A stretch of 64,000 nt of DNA from Typha latifolia. Taxonomy: Eukaryota; Streptophyta; Magnoliopsida; Poales; Typhaceae. Below, one piece after another: positions 1 through 15,588 of the stretch (positions are counted from its first letter, which is position 1; every line of letters starts with the position of its first letter). A program made the position numbers and the translations under genes. Under the pieces are notes generated by a model. The model was not told the DNA's origin, ran no database searches, and was given only the letters and a program-made list of their open reading frames with translations. The stretch spans positions 633,209 through 697,208 of the forward strand of contig CM034100.1 in the NCBI GenBank assembly GCA_019914945.1, read 5' to 3'.

Positions 1-4633
<4,633 letters not shown>

Positions 4634-4644
4634 CAATTTAGTGT

Positions 4645-4862
4645 GGTTGGAATGGATAGGTGTTTTAACTGTATGTGGGATGTTGTTACCCCTGGTTGTT
4701 TTGTTTGAAAATTGTGTTTGGTTGATATACTATGAGATAGGGGATATTCTGTAGTTTGCTATTTACCCATTTGAACTGTAAGTTCAGTTGGTTGTAATGG
4801 TGTTTGCGTTTGTTTCAATGAAGCAGGGCTAATTAGCCTTCTGTCAACAAAAAAAAAAAAAG
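4645..4862 (+). mobile_element. 5'-truncated LINE-type 3' tail with target-site duplication
   Basis: About 218 bases of GT-rich sequence end in a pure A-run (about 4850-4861). The element is flanked by the same 11-base sequence, CAATTTAGTGT, at 4634-4644 and 4863-4873. A 3' poly-A tail plus a direct flanking duplication is the signature of target-primed reverse transcription. Plant LINEs often end in a GT-rich untranslated tail, which fits. No reverse transcriptase or endonuclease coding remains, so this is a dead, strongly 5'-truncated copy. A SINE is less likely because no tRNA-like promoter boxes are visible. Confidence 0.65.
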
Positions 4863-4873
4863 CAATTTAGTGT

Positions 4874-6154
4874 AAATGTGTTATACAAGTCCTTATCAGA
4901 AAAGAAGCATCCTTTTCAGTACAAGGTAGGGTCACGCAAGCTTAAATCCGTAATCATCAGCAATAATTTGTTATTCTAGAAATTGAGTAGACCATATTGG
5001 AACTAAAGTTGCATATCCTAGAACTCCTTTAAAATTCATTTAAATAAGAGGGTCAGTAAGATGAGAGTTCACTAGTGATCCCAAGATAAGAAGGGTCAGA
5101 AGTGTTTGGGGTTCCTTTAAGATACTAAAATCTTTGCGGAATATTTGGACCATTGGGAGGAGCAGAAAGATGATTAAGGAGAAGAATTGTTGGTGGAAAG
5201 TGTGGTGAGCTGCTTGTATTTAGTGTACCTAGCTGGACAGTGCAGCGTAGCTGGGAGGACTTAATTCACTAAATTAGTACTATGTTTTATCTGTTGGACA
5301 TGAACTAAAATTCTAAAAATGCTAAGGCAAAGAAATGAGCCAAGATAATGCTACAGGTACCTCGTTGATGGATGTTGCTAGAGACAGAAAGGATTATTTT
5401 GTGTTTTGTTTCCCTGTCTGTTAACTTTGTTGCTTCTTGTAGATGTGGAAGTGGTGGATACTTTGTTGGTTTTGTGGTGTTATGGTGTTTGTTTGTTGAC
5501 ACTTTGTTCTATTGCTATCTATTGATAGAGCAGGTTGTTTGGTTTTCCTTGGTCGGACGTCTGCTTAGCCTGTAGTTTTGGTTGATTTGGTAGTTTGTGA
5601 TGCATTTTTTGTATTTGCTACTATTGGTGAGATAGAGCAGGGCCTAAGATGTGTGGATGTGTTTCCTAATGAAGCTGAGCCATAAGGCATTTTTGTTAAA
5701 AAAAAAGAGATAATTTTATCTGCACTATTATCCATCATCTATAATGCAAGTGTGTTCTAAGTAGTAACCATGTGAGATATATTCTCAAATACAGCTACAG
5801 GTGTTGTAAAGGAGTGGTAGCAACCATGATGAGTTCTTAGCATTGCAAACAATAGAAAAGAAAATTGCCTTCCCAGCATGCCAATTCTGACCTTAAGGTA
5901 TGACTCAGTTCTATGGTAACTATGTTAATCCGACCATACCATTTCCGCAACTCGGTCATTTAGTAATGCAGCTAGAGTATGACAAGCATATAGTATTCCA
6001 AAAGCAAGATACGTAGCAAATCATATCACAGTAAAGAGCAAGTAAATTGTTCCTTGTAGCATAAATTTCACTATCTAACTTCAAGTTTTGGAAAGGATAA
6101 CAATACCAATTAGGGTTCGGAAGAAGGTGATGCAATATCTCTATCGTATCTCGA
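4874..6154. other. Gene-free spacer with a second LINE-like tail
   Basis: No coding region could be supported. Most of the middle is taken up by the LINE-like tail annotated separately near 5400-5706. The rest is AT-rich sequence without repeats or recognisable elements. Confidence 0.55.
5400..5706 (+). mobile_element. Possible second LINE-like 3' tail
   Basis: GT-rich sequence of the same style as the element at 4645-4862. It carries a similar terminal segment (TTTCCTAATGAAGC here, TTTCAATGAAGC there) and ends in an A-run at about 5697-5706. The left edge is uncertain. Only a short candidate duplication (AGATAAT, before about 5350 and after the A-run) is visible, so the call rests mainly on resemblance to the first copy. 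Confidence 0.4.
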
Positions 6155-6416
6155 TCAATCTAAGTCGTTCTTATCGTTCGCATCCCCAAATTTCTGCTGG
6201 AACGCGTCTTGCTTCTGCATCCACATCATATGCCCCTGCAACAGCAAGTAACCTGTACATCAGATCGAGATCGACGAATTGATCGCCATCTAGCCGGTCA
6301 TAAGGGAATCAGATTGAAGAGTGAGTAATCGGGATCACCTGGAGAGCAGCGGCCCAGATGACGAGGATGGAAGCGAACCAGAACTTTTTCTCTTTGAGAA
6401 GCTTCGACGCATCCAT
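6155..6416 (-). CDS. Conserved-looking 52-residue single-pass membrane protein
   Basis: Two exons on the minus strand: 6416-6339 (26 codons) and 6235-6155 (26 codons plus stop), joined in phase 0 across a 103-bp intron with GTGATC donor and TTGCAG acceptor. The product starts MDASKLLKEKKFWFASIL. Its N-terminus is charged (residues 1-11), a hydrophobic helix spans about residues 12-28, and the tail is polar and charged, ending in several Asp, Lys and Asn. As I remember, similar proteins of about 50 residues occur widely in plants as uncharacterised membrane proteins; this was not checked by search. The function is unknown. Single-ORF finders miss the gene because each exon is short. Exact phase closure and the good splice sites support it. 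Confidence 0.7.
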
Positions 6417-8114
6417 CTTTTAACACGAAGTTTTTAAGGTTTAGGGCTTGCAACCGAGAAAAAGGTGGGAGAGACGGCCGAAACCAGGAACAAAACGGGT
6501 CGGGTGGTTGTATATCCATACCCGACCCGCTATCTGAGACAAAGAAAGAAGAACAAGTAAAGATGATGATTATTATTATTATTATTATTATTATATTGTA
6601 TTATTGAGAGAGAGTGAGGACTAGCACATGCATGGTCATGTTGTGTAAAAGCTGGACACTGTCCGTGTGAAAGAGAAAAAAATAAACAGTCCCGTTGCTC
6701 TCGATATGGTGGGATGCACATGCATGCCTGCTAGACTAAGACTGCTAGTGCGGGTTAGAAGTCAAACCACGAGCTATCCCTTTCACACGTTGTAACTTCA
6801 AGTACAAAATTTAATGCAACGTATGTAGGATGTACTACTAACTCAATTTAATTGTACAAGTTTATTAAAGACTCTCGGCTAAGATGCCTGGAAGGCAGGA
6901 ATATTTTCTGAGGGAGCTACATATATTAGATATATATATATATATATGATGGTCTTCGTAATAGTATTTTAATCTAATTAAAAGATTGGCCCAGTCAGCG
7001 AGAGTCCAGAAAGGAACAGTTGGAAGCATACTGGAGCACTAATGACCCAAAGAGGAAGAGACGCACAGAAGAAACGAAAGGAAACAACAAGACCTAACAT
7101 TGGAGTTTGACACTACAAAATATAACGCATCACAAGTTAAAAGAGAGCTTCAGTCTCGTTTCTCTACAAACACGAACGGCTTTTGGGAGCTTTACGTCTC
7201 TCTTCCTTTTTCTCCTCATCGGTTGCATAAAAACTGCGTGCCGTAATCAGCAGGGCGAATGCAAGCATTCCGATTACATCTGTGCTCCTCGGTATCGGGC
7301 AATAATATATTTCTTTATATTCCTCCTTTTTCTGCGAACCTTTTCTTGAGGCCTTTGAGATCGGGAATTCTACGACTTCTGGAGTGGTTCGTCGACTATA
7401 CGCTTGCTTCCAAGATTGCTGCGCGAAATGGGGGGGTTTCGTGGTTTCCTGGGGATGCATTTGGCACGGACGCCCTCGATTTCCTTGTCAGCCAACTCCA
7501 ACTTCGAGCACCTGCTTGATATTAGTTCCAGGAGATTATAAATTAATCAGTACATTGAATTGAATCCATCCAATGTAAGAAAAAAAAAGTAGCTTCTAAC
7601 CATCAATTGAGTACTACAATTCCTACAAACTCGCTCTTCGTATGGAAAAAAAGAAGAAGCTGAAATCGTAAAAGCCTGACACCACAAGGAATCAAGCAGA
7701 ATGGTGGTTCCCACTTTTTTCACCAGTTTGTCACCCAACTTAATAAAAGAGCAAATCGTTTGCAGCCTTTATTGCAGGGAATGCCTGCAGTCCAGCTCCA
7801 TGGCAGCTTTTAAGCGGATACAAATTCAAAATTGTTTTAAGTAAAAATGTTTTAACTCTTCCTACAGCCAAGTGCAAACTGTAGTGAACTCGGCTAAATA
7901 AATTTACTGCAGTCGAAGCTGCACACTATCTGCTTCCCTCCTCTGCCCAATTTTGTCTCAGTGAGTAAGGGGTGATCTGTAAAGATTACTCACCGGGACA
8001 ACCTTACACTAGCCCCAAGAAAGGGTCGACAAATGAACCAGAATATAAAGGTACTTCCCTTTAGTGACAAGGAGTTAATTACCCACCCATCAAACTAGCT
8101 TACTACCATATGCG

Positions 8115-8152
<38 letters not shown>

Positions 8153-8365
8153 CTATGGTAAAGATGGACTTCGACCTAGATATATTGCAGTAGCCAGTAG
8201 TGCTGGCAAGTACCTAACTGCAGCAAATTCCTGCACCCTCGGATACAGACGATCGGTCCCCTCTAGTTAAACTACATCCCACTTAAAAAAATCTAATCTC
8301 GCGCCTTAAAGAAAATTTCCGATGTTAATTTATTGATTAATTAACAAAAAATAGAGGAAGCTAAA
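6417..8365. other. Spacer between the 52-aa gene and SOSEKI
   Basis: Contains a (TTA)n run at about 6570-6593 and a compound (TA)n(GA)n microsatellite at about 8115-8152. A 98-codon frame at 7164-7460 (-) is open and has one hydrophobic stretch, but no splice context or family resemblance supports it, so it was not called. Nothing else recognisable. Confidence 0.5.
8115..8152. repeat. (TA)n(GA)n microsatellite
   Basis: A TA run followed directly by a GA run, about 210 bases downstream of the SOSEKI stop codon. It could lie in the 3' untranslated region of that gene or just beyond it. Confidence 0.9.
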
Positions 8366-9659
8366 TTACCTATCGGCATTGTACGAAGACGACCGCTTCA
8401 ATCCAGCGAACTCCGCAACCCCCTCGCTCTCCTTCTTCTTCGTCTCGACCAAGCTCCCGCTAAAGTACTCCTTGTCCAACGCCGAGAAACCCGGGTTCTC
8501 AACTAAGCCATCCAGCTCCCTGCGGCTCAGATCCGACCGTCCACGTGGCGCCCTCCGCCTGTACTGCGGCGCCACCGAGAGCCCCCCGTGCTCCTTCATC
8601 GAGATGGACCCGCATGAGATCAGGTGCATCAGCACCGCCGACGCTCGCATCCTCCCGCTCCCGTAGCTTCCCATCGTCCGATCCTGGTCGGGCGGCTCTG
8701 TTACGGCGGCAGCGTTGACTCGCACCTCGGCCTTGAGGAGGGTCTCCAGGGTTTCGGGACTCGAGGACGATGGCGGCGGCGAGATCTCGTCGCTCCCGAG
8801 CTCCGTCGAGGGGTTCTCGTCCTCTGCGGCAGGGATCTGGTCACGCCCCTCGTCGAGCGGGGCAGGTCGCCGCCGCGAGGGTCTCTTCTCCTCTGTTTGC
8901 GTCGCCGCGTCCGCCGTAACCTCCTCCTTGCACACCTTGTACTCGTTGAGATCGAGGGAGCTCCACCGCGGCGTCGCCTTCTTCCTCCTCGCGACGGGGA
9001 AGTCGGAATCATCTTGCGCCGATCTAGGAATATCGAGAGGCTTTTCGAAGCTCGAGGACGAAGAGGAGGTATCTCGAGATCTCGGACTCGTCGAGGCATA
9101 AAGGAGTAGCTCGGATCCCTTGAGAACGTATTCATTCCCGTGAGTTGGATAGATGAAATCGCCATCAGAGAGATCGTGCCACACGAATCCGTTTTTGTAG
9201 CTCCTAAATCACAGCAAACCCCTCAATTTCCAAACTAAAAGTTAAGAAAAAAGAAAAACTCCACAAAATCATTCAAAGTTGCACGAAATCTACCGTTTGC
9301 AAGACCATGAGTACGTGCTAGCGATCCCTTTCCCTCGGAGGAGATTCAAGCGATTGATCACATCTGAATCGAAAACAGAGCATTACATCACCGCAAACAC
9401 CAAAACTCGAACGGAGAAATCAAACTATTCCCATATCAAAAATACCTTTGAGATAGAGCCCTTCAGGGGAGGAGAGAGTGACTTCCATGAAGTGAGGATG
9501 CTCTAACTGGCCATTTCTGGAGAGGTAATAAACCACCGCAACCTTCCTCGCCGAGCTCTTCGGCTTCGGCTCCGTCCACACCTTCGTCCTCTCGGGGCTC
9601 GTCGCTCGATCCCTCCATTGCTTGAGCAGCTCTACTCTTCCTCTCGAAGCCACCGCCAT
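8366..9659 (-). CDS. SOK: SOSEKI (DUF966) cell-polarity protein
   Basis: Three exons: 9659-9446, 9363-9294 and 9203-8366, closing to 373 residues. The N-terminal half carries the DUF966 signature in order: [19 protein letters not shown] in exon 1; [13 protein letters not shown] and a YSWS motif in exon 2; then [19 protein letters not shown] and [12 protein letters not shown] in exon 3. In SOSEKI proteins this region forms a DIX-like domain that polymerises at cell edges and marks polarity. The rest is low-complexity, rich in Ser, Arg and acidic residues, with the conserved later motif [16 protein letters not shown] near residues 285-300. DNA-free scaffolding at the plasma membrane is the known role in Arabidopsis; the exact paralogue is not assigned. 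The start is the first ATG after a TATA box. The stop sits within GATAG/GTAATT, a possible splice donor, so a short extra C-terminal exon cannot be excluded. Confidence 0.92.
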
Positions 9660-9734
9660 CCTCCAATTTTAGAAGTTTACTAGAAGAGAAGAAGGAACTC
9701 GAGAAGATCTAGAAAGAGAAAGAGGTGCAAGGGG

Positions 9735-9742
9735 TATTTATA
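9735..9742 (-). promoter_or_regulatory. TATA box of the SOSEKI gene
   Basis: TATAAATA on the minus strand, about 76 bases upstream of the chosen ATG at 9659. This is a normal distance for a plant promoter and supports that start codon. Confidence 0.6.
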
Positions 9743-10370
9743 GAGGACGAACGGGGGCTCGGAAAAGGATAGTATTAGAACGGTGTGAGTGTGGAAAGTG
9801 TGGAAGCGCGGAAAGTGGCGAAGCGGGCGGACTACTTACTCTTCAGTTCTTTTTCCCACTAAATAAGTTTAAAAATTGGGACCTACATATTTACAAGTCA
9901 ACCCCCCACTTTCCATTTTATTCGGAAAAAATCTCCCAATATTTCGAGTATAGGGTGTTATCTGCTAAAAACATTGCATTTCTGTATTTTGATGCCATTG
10001 ACAGGAGGAAAGCAACAAGAATGGGGCTCATGGGATTACTGTAAGCAAGAGAGAGGACGATGACAAAAGTTCTCAAGATCTCGTCGTACGAGCACTGGAT
10101 AATGGCAAGATTGGCCTTCAGTTCGAGGACCTTTTTTGCAAATAATGCGGTGGTTTTGTGGGTCATCGTCTACGAAATCAGGGCCAGATTTGTCTTTTTG
10201 GGTCGCATCCATCGATTAGAGTTGGTGACAAATCGCGGAGAGGAGGCATCGCGTCGATTGAAAGGAAAAAGCCGCGAGAATTTGACGACTCTTCTTTCAA
10301 CCACCTCCCATAAAGTCCCAACGTCACCTCTGTGCTGACTATAGAGTGAATTCGAGTTGTAGTATTCTTC

Positions 10371-10412
<42 letters not shown>

Positions 10413-11426
10413 CTAATTCCAGCACAAAGAATTAATCTTTATTAGTTCTTAAAATTACTTGCAGCTTATACTTTCACCATAGGTAGCCTAAGAAATTATT
10501 CCGGCTGCGTAGCATTTTGATTATCTCGTATATATTCATTTAATAATCCCTCGTTTAGTCTTTTTAAAAAATCCTATTGGGGAGGGGGGATCGAGCCACG
10601 GGAGCAGAGTTAGACATAATGTTTGGGTCAACGACGTGGACGGTTTAGTCAAAAAGTCGTACTCGTTCGAATAGAATAGTAGGTCGGTAGTCTACGATGC
10701 AAGCAAACGAGTCAAAGATGTCGTCTCATTAATTGGAGATTAGTGACTCGTGAAAGAGTAACATGTTATTTTGATGATGGGCCACACAGAGGAATGTTGT
10801 GATGACCGTATGATTGTGATCGTGCTGCAGAGGAGCTATCTCTAGAGTGGACCCCATCAACCTGGACGTATGTCTGAAATGTGAACTAAATGGTTGACTT
10901 AGACAAGATAAAAACATCTCGACCGATTCTCGTTCCATCTGAGGTGGCCCTGGTGCAGATCTCATGCTTGATTTTATGCTCGGTCGACTGACAAATTTGG
11001 ATTCCATCAGTCCAAGGGGCAAAATTTATCATCAATTGGACATACCGAGGAAAGCAAACAGGCTTAATGTATGTACCTACAGATGCAGAGTTTTACAGCA
11101 ACAGAATAATGGCACATCAGCACTGAAGGCTTTGCACTAGCTTTACATTTCAATTTTTCCCTATCCATGTTAAGATATCACATCCATCCCTCTCCATTTA
11201 ACAGGGCGGCTAATGACCTGCTAGGGAGGCAAGTCTTTGCCATTCCCATTTCAAACTGGCATGCTCATATCCTAGTTCAAATGTAATGGAAGTAGAAGAG
11301 GAAGTCCAGAGAAAGGAGATAGTTCCTTGTCACTTTGCATGCATCATGTTAATCAACTACATCACATCTTCTAAGAAAAATTTCACAGAAAATGTTAGTG
11401 TAGATTAAAATTATCGATTTACAGTT
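9743..11426. other. Spacer between SOSEKI and PHIP1
   Basis: Upstream promoter sequence of SOSEKI followed by the 3' flank of the PHIP1-like gene. A pure (CT)n tract lies at about 10378-10409. Short open frames at 10060-10338 (+) and 10729-11022 (-) have no family resemblance and were rejected. Nothing else is recognisable. Confidence 0.5.
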
Positions 11427-14400
11427 TTAACTCTCAATGCCAGAATTGTCTGGCTTAACGGCCATCTTACTTGGGCAGGATGAAGACAGATGGCCGGGAG
11501 TGCCGCACTCGTAGCATGTCCGCCTCTTCTTCTTTCCCTGCCCGGAGTTTGCTCCATCGCTGTCCTTCTTATCATTGGTCTTCAAAACTGCCTTGTTCTC
11601 AGGCCCGTTCCCAGAGTTCGTCTTACTGGTCTGCAAGACTGACCTGTTCTCAGTCTCATTCCCAGCCTTCATTTTAGTGGTCTTCAAAACTGACTTGTTA
11701 TCTACCTCCTTTTTGGGAACTGCACATCGAATTCTTACAGGTCGACCACACACCACCTTCTGATCGAGCTTCAGCGCGATTGTGAGTGACATGCTATCGG
11801 AGAAGTCGATGTGCGCATAGCCTTTGAAGTCACCGGTCTCCTTGTCTGTCCCAAAACGGATGGAGGAGATTTTGCAATCAGAGAAGAGTTTCTTTAAATC
11901 ATCTTCAGTTACATCCCATGAAAGATTTCCAACATATATTCTGTTGTAGCCCTCCATGACCTGGGGAGCAAAATCAGATTTCTGGGCGCGGGTGGCCTTG
12001 TACAGCTGGATCTTCAAATAAAATCCACCCCTGAGAGTCAAATCTAAGTGTTATCATTTATGAGGAACAGTATCGAGGAGTAGCGGCGGAAAAGATATAT
12101 GCTTACATATCGGCACCATCGAGATCTAAAGCCCTTTTTGCAGCCGATTCTGTCTGAACAGGAAAAATTGGTCAGCCAAAAAACAATACTGCGAATATAA
12201 ACATATATGCATGCCAAAACAACAAAAGCGGCTGGAGTTGATCACAACTTCAATCTCAGGACATAATTTGGTTCATAAAAAAACTTTGTCCAATAGAGTA
12301 ATGGTATCAGACAAATTATATGATGGCAGGAGAGGGAAGAAAAAAGAAAAACATGTATTAATATTATTCTGAATGAGATATACGAATTTGAGCAAAAGAT
12401 GATAATTTAGATGATAATTAGACAGCCCTAAAACCCCTAAAAAGTTTACTCCATAGAAAAAAAATCCATTGTTTGGCATAATATTTGAAGATTGAAATCT
12501 CCTTCAAACTCATGATGTCACACAACTAAACTTCCAAGTCACCAAATTGGCTTCAAATCTATGCAATTAAAGCACAGCAGCAGCAATTCAATCCTAGTGA
12601 ATCTAATCTAAATATGGGGCACCAACTTCACGGCCCATTTCTCAAGACCAGAGGGCCTCCGGCTTGCACATCAATGACTCAATATTTATAAAGCATATCT
12701 CCTTAGTCTAACCCTTGTAATCAACTTTGATACCATAGAACTGTCATGCATATCACTTTGACGTTCTTCTGATTATGAATACACAAGAATTTGTTTTTAT
12801 TTTTAGAATGCATCCCTTCGCATGTTACATTGGAGATTAACAAACATTAACTGGATCCTATGTCCTTAATATTTGCGATCTTTCTGCCACTGAAAGAGTA
12901 ATCATCTGATTTAGATAACCATAAAATGTATTTGCATGTTACTGAATGTCATTACTTCCTAATCATTTATCTTCTTTCCGTTGATCCTGCAAATGAGATC
13001 AGTGCAAAACAAAAGGAGACAAATAGTGCAGCAAAAAGAACTATATAGATTAAGCATCTTGATATTATTATTGATCAGCTCCCATAAGAACTTCTAAATG
13101 AGTTACTCATCCCAATCTATCACGAGAATATCCAACAATTTTTACTATCCAAGAAATTAATCCAATAAACAACATTAAATTCTTTTGAGTGAAGAGGCAT
13201 GGGGGCTCTTGATCTTAATTCAAATTGCTGCAACACAAGTGTCAGCTAACAGTCAAACGGCACTGAATCTACAAATTTGAACATAAGAGCAAATATACTG
13301 TAGACAGGGACTTGATTATAACTAGGATCTATTGTGACTTGACTATAACTAGATCTTTCAAAAGATTTTGGTAAATGGTGGAACTTTCACTATCTAAAGA
13401 TGGGGAGAAGTTAGTTGTGCACGCATTAGTTGAGTTTGACAGGTTGATATGCCAAATATTAATTATTTTGATCAGTATGAATTTAAGCATTTTTAATAAT
13501 CAGAGCAAATATAAGAAGTAAGACTTTCTAAGAAACTATTATTTTGACACAGTAAACTAAAAGTCTAAAACCAACTTTGAGGATAAAAAGAGCTTAATAT
13601 GATCTACAAATAAGAGTAGTAGTAAATGGAAAAGCACATTTGACCACCATAGTAAATAATATGAAGTGCAAGTAACTCAAGTAAAATGTGACCCTTACAT
13701 ACAATGTAGCAATCTTAATAACCCTTATATCTTTACAACATGAACTTATTAGATATGCTGTATAGCACAGCAACTCACATGATTCTCATCAGAAACTATT
13801 AGAGCCATACTATGGATGGCTTTTCCATGATAAGCTTGTATTGCCTATGCAACAATATTTGATTGTCTAAATCATTTCAATATATTTAACAGAATCACCA
13901 TAATCTCTTATAAATAGTAGCAAGAACTGGTTATTTCAGTAAAATAATGTAAATATGCTATCAAAGAATCCAAATTGAATGAAATAAGTTAAGATGCTAC
14001 ATACATAAAGAAGAAAAACCATTTAACTAATTGAGCGAGTTGAGGTTAAACCAACCTTAAAAGTAAGAATTGCAATTCCCCTAAACTTCCCACTCTCAGG
14101 AAATGTCATGCAGTCAATTTCAGTCACAGTACCACATCCGTCAAAGAAGCTCCTTATGTCATCCTCTGTTGAGTAGTATGGAATACCACCAACATAAACC
14201 TTCTTCACATTTTGTTCACTGCAAATATATGGATTACAATTACACAACACATCCCAAAGAAAAAGACCCCCTCCAATACCCAATTCAGCATTCAAAAAGA
14301 TGATGATATAGAAGTAAAAAACACTTCACCATGCTTTTCCAAACGCTTATTTGAATTGTAGGTGACATTTCGAAGAATTGCAGACGAATATTTACACTTT

Positions 14401-14972
14401 GATCAACAATTCAGATGCTTAAAATGGATCATATCAACTAAAGGCAACATTTTTAAAATTAACCAAGATATAAAAGGGGAAAGCAATTTACTCTACCTCT
14501 CAGCTGTATTAATAAATTGATTCGATTCTACCACCTCTTTATCATTACTGCCTCCTTTATCTTCACTCTCATTCTTCTTGGCCCCTGTCTCAGCCTTCTC
14601 CTCTTTCTTCTTCTTCTTGTTCTTCTTCTGCTTCTTCTTCTCCTTCGACTCTTTCACTCCATCGAGCTCTCTATCCCTCTTCCTCTTCCCACTCTTTCCA
14701 TCCTCACCAAACCCAATCAACCCATCGTTCTCCCCAATCCCTTTCTGGGTTTCTTCTTCCTCCGATAAAGGCCGCTTCTTTGCTCTCCTAGGCCTCTTTG
14801 ACGACTTCGGTCTTCGAGATTTCGATCCCAAGAGCTCTTTAATACTCTGCAACTGTTGATTGATCTCCTCGCTCGCAGCATCTTCCCGAAGATCTTCGCG
14901 TCCCGGAGCTGCGAGCGACTCCGCTACTAGGGAGCGAAGCTTTTGCTTTAGCTTCTTGTGGGATAAAACCAT
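11427..14972 (-). CDS. PHIP1: PHIP1-like RNA-binding protein (two RRMs and a CCHC zinc knuckle)
   Basis: Four exons: 14972-14497, 14218-14056, 12153-12107 and 12030-11427, giving 429 residues. The N-terminal 158 residues are lysine-rich and highly charged with nuclear-localisation-like clusters. RRM 1 starts with KKVYVGGIPYYSTEDDIRSF at about residue 164 and runs across exons 2-4. RRM 2 starts with NRIYVGNLSWDVTEDDLKKL in exon 4. The C-terminus has three imperfect repeats of the type (N)KxVLKT and a zinc knuckle CYECGTPGHLSSSC (CX2CX4HX4C). This order matches Arabidopsis PHIP1, which binds phragmoplastin and Ran2 mRNA at the forming cell plate. The role here is inferred from that match. Exon 3 is only 47 nt and intron 2 is about 1.9 kb. 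The gene is divergent from kinesin-5. Confidence 0.9.
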
Positions 14973-15588
14973 GGCGAGGGAAGGAGAAGTGGAGGCGGAG
15001 GTACAGCGGCGTCGAGTATCTTGGGATTCTCAAGTGGAAGAAGGGCAATCGGTTGCACGAAGGTAGTTTAACGGGTTTAGGCTTTAGATATTGGATTTAT
15101 TCTAGATCCGTATCCGATACGAGTGTATGGGCTTGGATTGAAGCCCAATTTCAGTGTTCCTCTGTCTATGTGAGCTTCCCAAAACGAATCGGCTACTCTT
15201 CGGCCTGACAGATAAAACATCCATACAAATGTCGCCACGTTTACAAACCTACGAAAACAATCGCTCACCGGCTCACCGCGGAGCATAATAAAACAATCCT
15301 TCCATTTTTAAAATTTCAAAATTTCCGTTGATCCCTCCGAACCATTACAGAGTACGAATCATAAAACCTTCTCTTCACATTTGTACTATAAACGTTCGAA
15401 CACGAGAGCAAAAACCAAGGGTCCGAAAAAGATCGTTCCCCCTCACCTCTTCAATCTCCAGGGTATGCGTACAAATCCAAACTTCTTAATCTCGATCTCT
15501 ATCTTGGCCTTTGTTTTCTTGAATCTACTGTTGTCTCGTTGTTTCTTAGGATTTGATAGAAGAGATTCCTCGCGATTTTAGGGGAATC
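14973..15588. promoter_or_regulatory. Shared divergent promoter region of PHIP1 and kinesin-5
   Basis: The ATGs of the minus-strand PHIP1 gene (14972) and the plus-strand kinesin-5 gene (15589) are 616 bases apart, so both leaders and promoters must fit in this interval. A likely 5'-UTR intron of the kinesin gene lies inside it: candidate donor CCAG/GGTATGC near 15460-15466, acceptor TTCTTAG ending near 15549. Both products act in cell division, so co-regulation is plausible but inferred. Confidence 0.5.

Noticed and set aside
7164..7460. 98-codon minus-strand frame with one hydrophobic stretch
   Set aside because: The protein-like segment near its end is tempting, but there is no promoter, no splice context, no recognised family and competing open frames on the other strand.
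8624..9165. Long frames overlapping the SOSEKI gene on both strands (161, 154 and 128 codons)
   Set aside because: Shadow frames in a GC-rich, low-complexity coding exon. The SOSEKI frame alone carries conserved motifs and joins to the other exons in phase.
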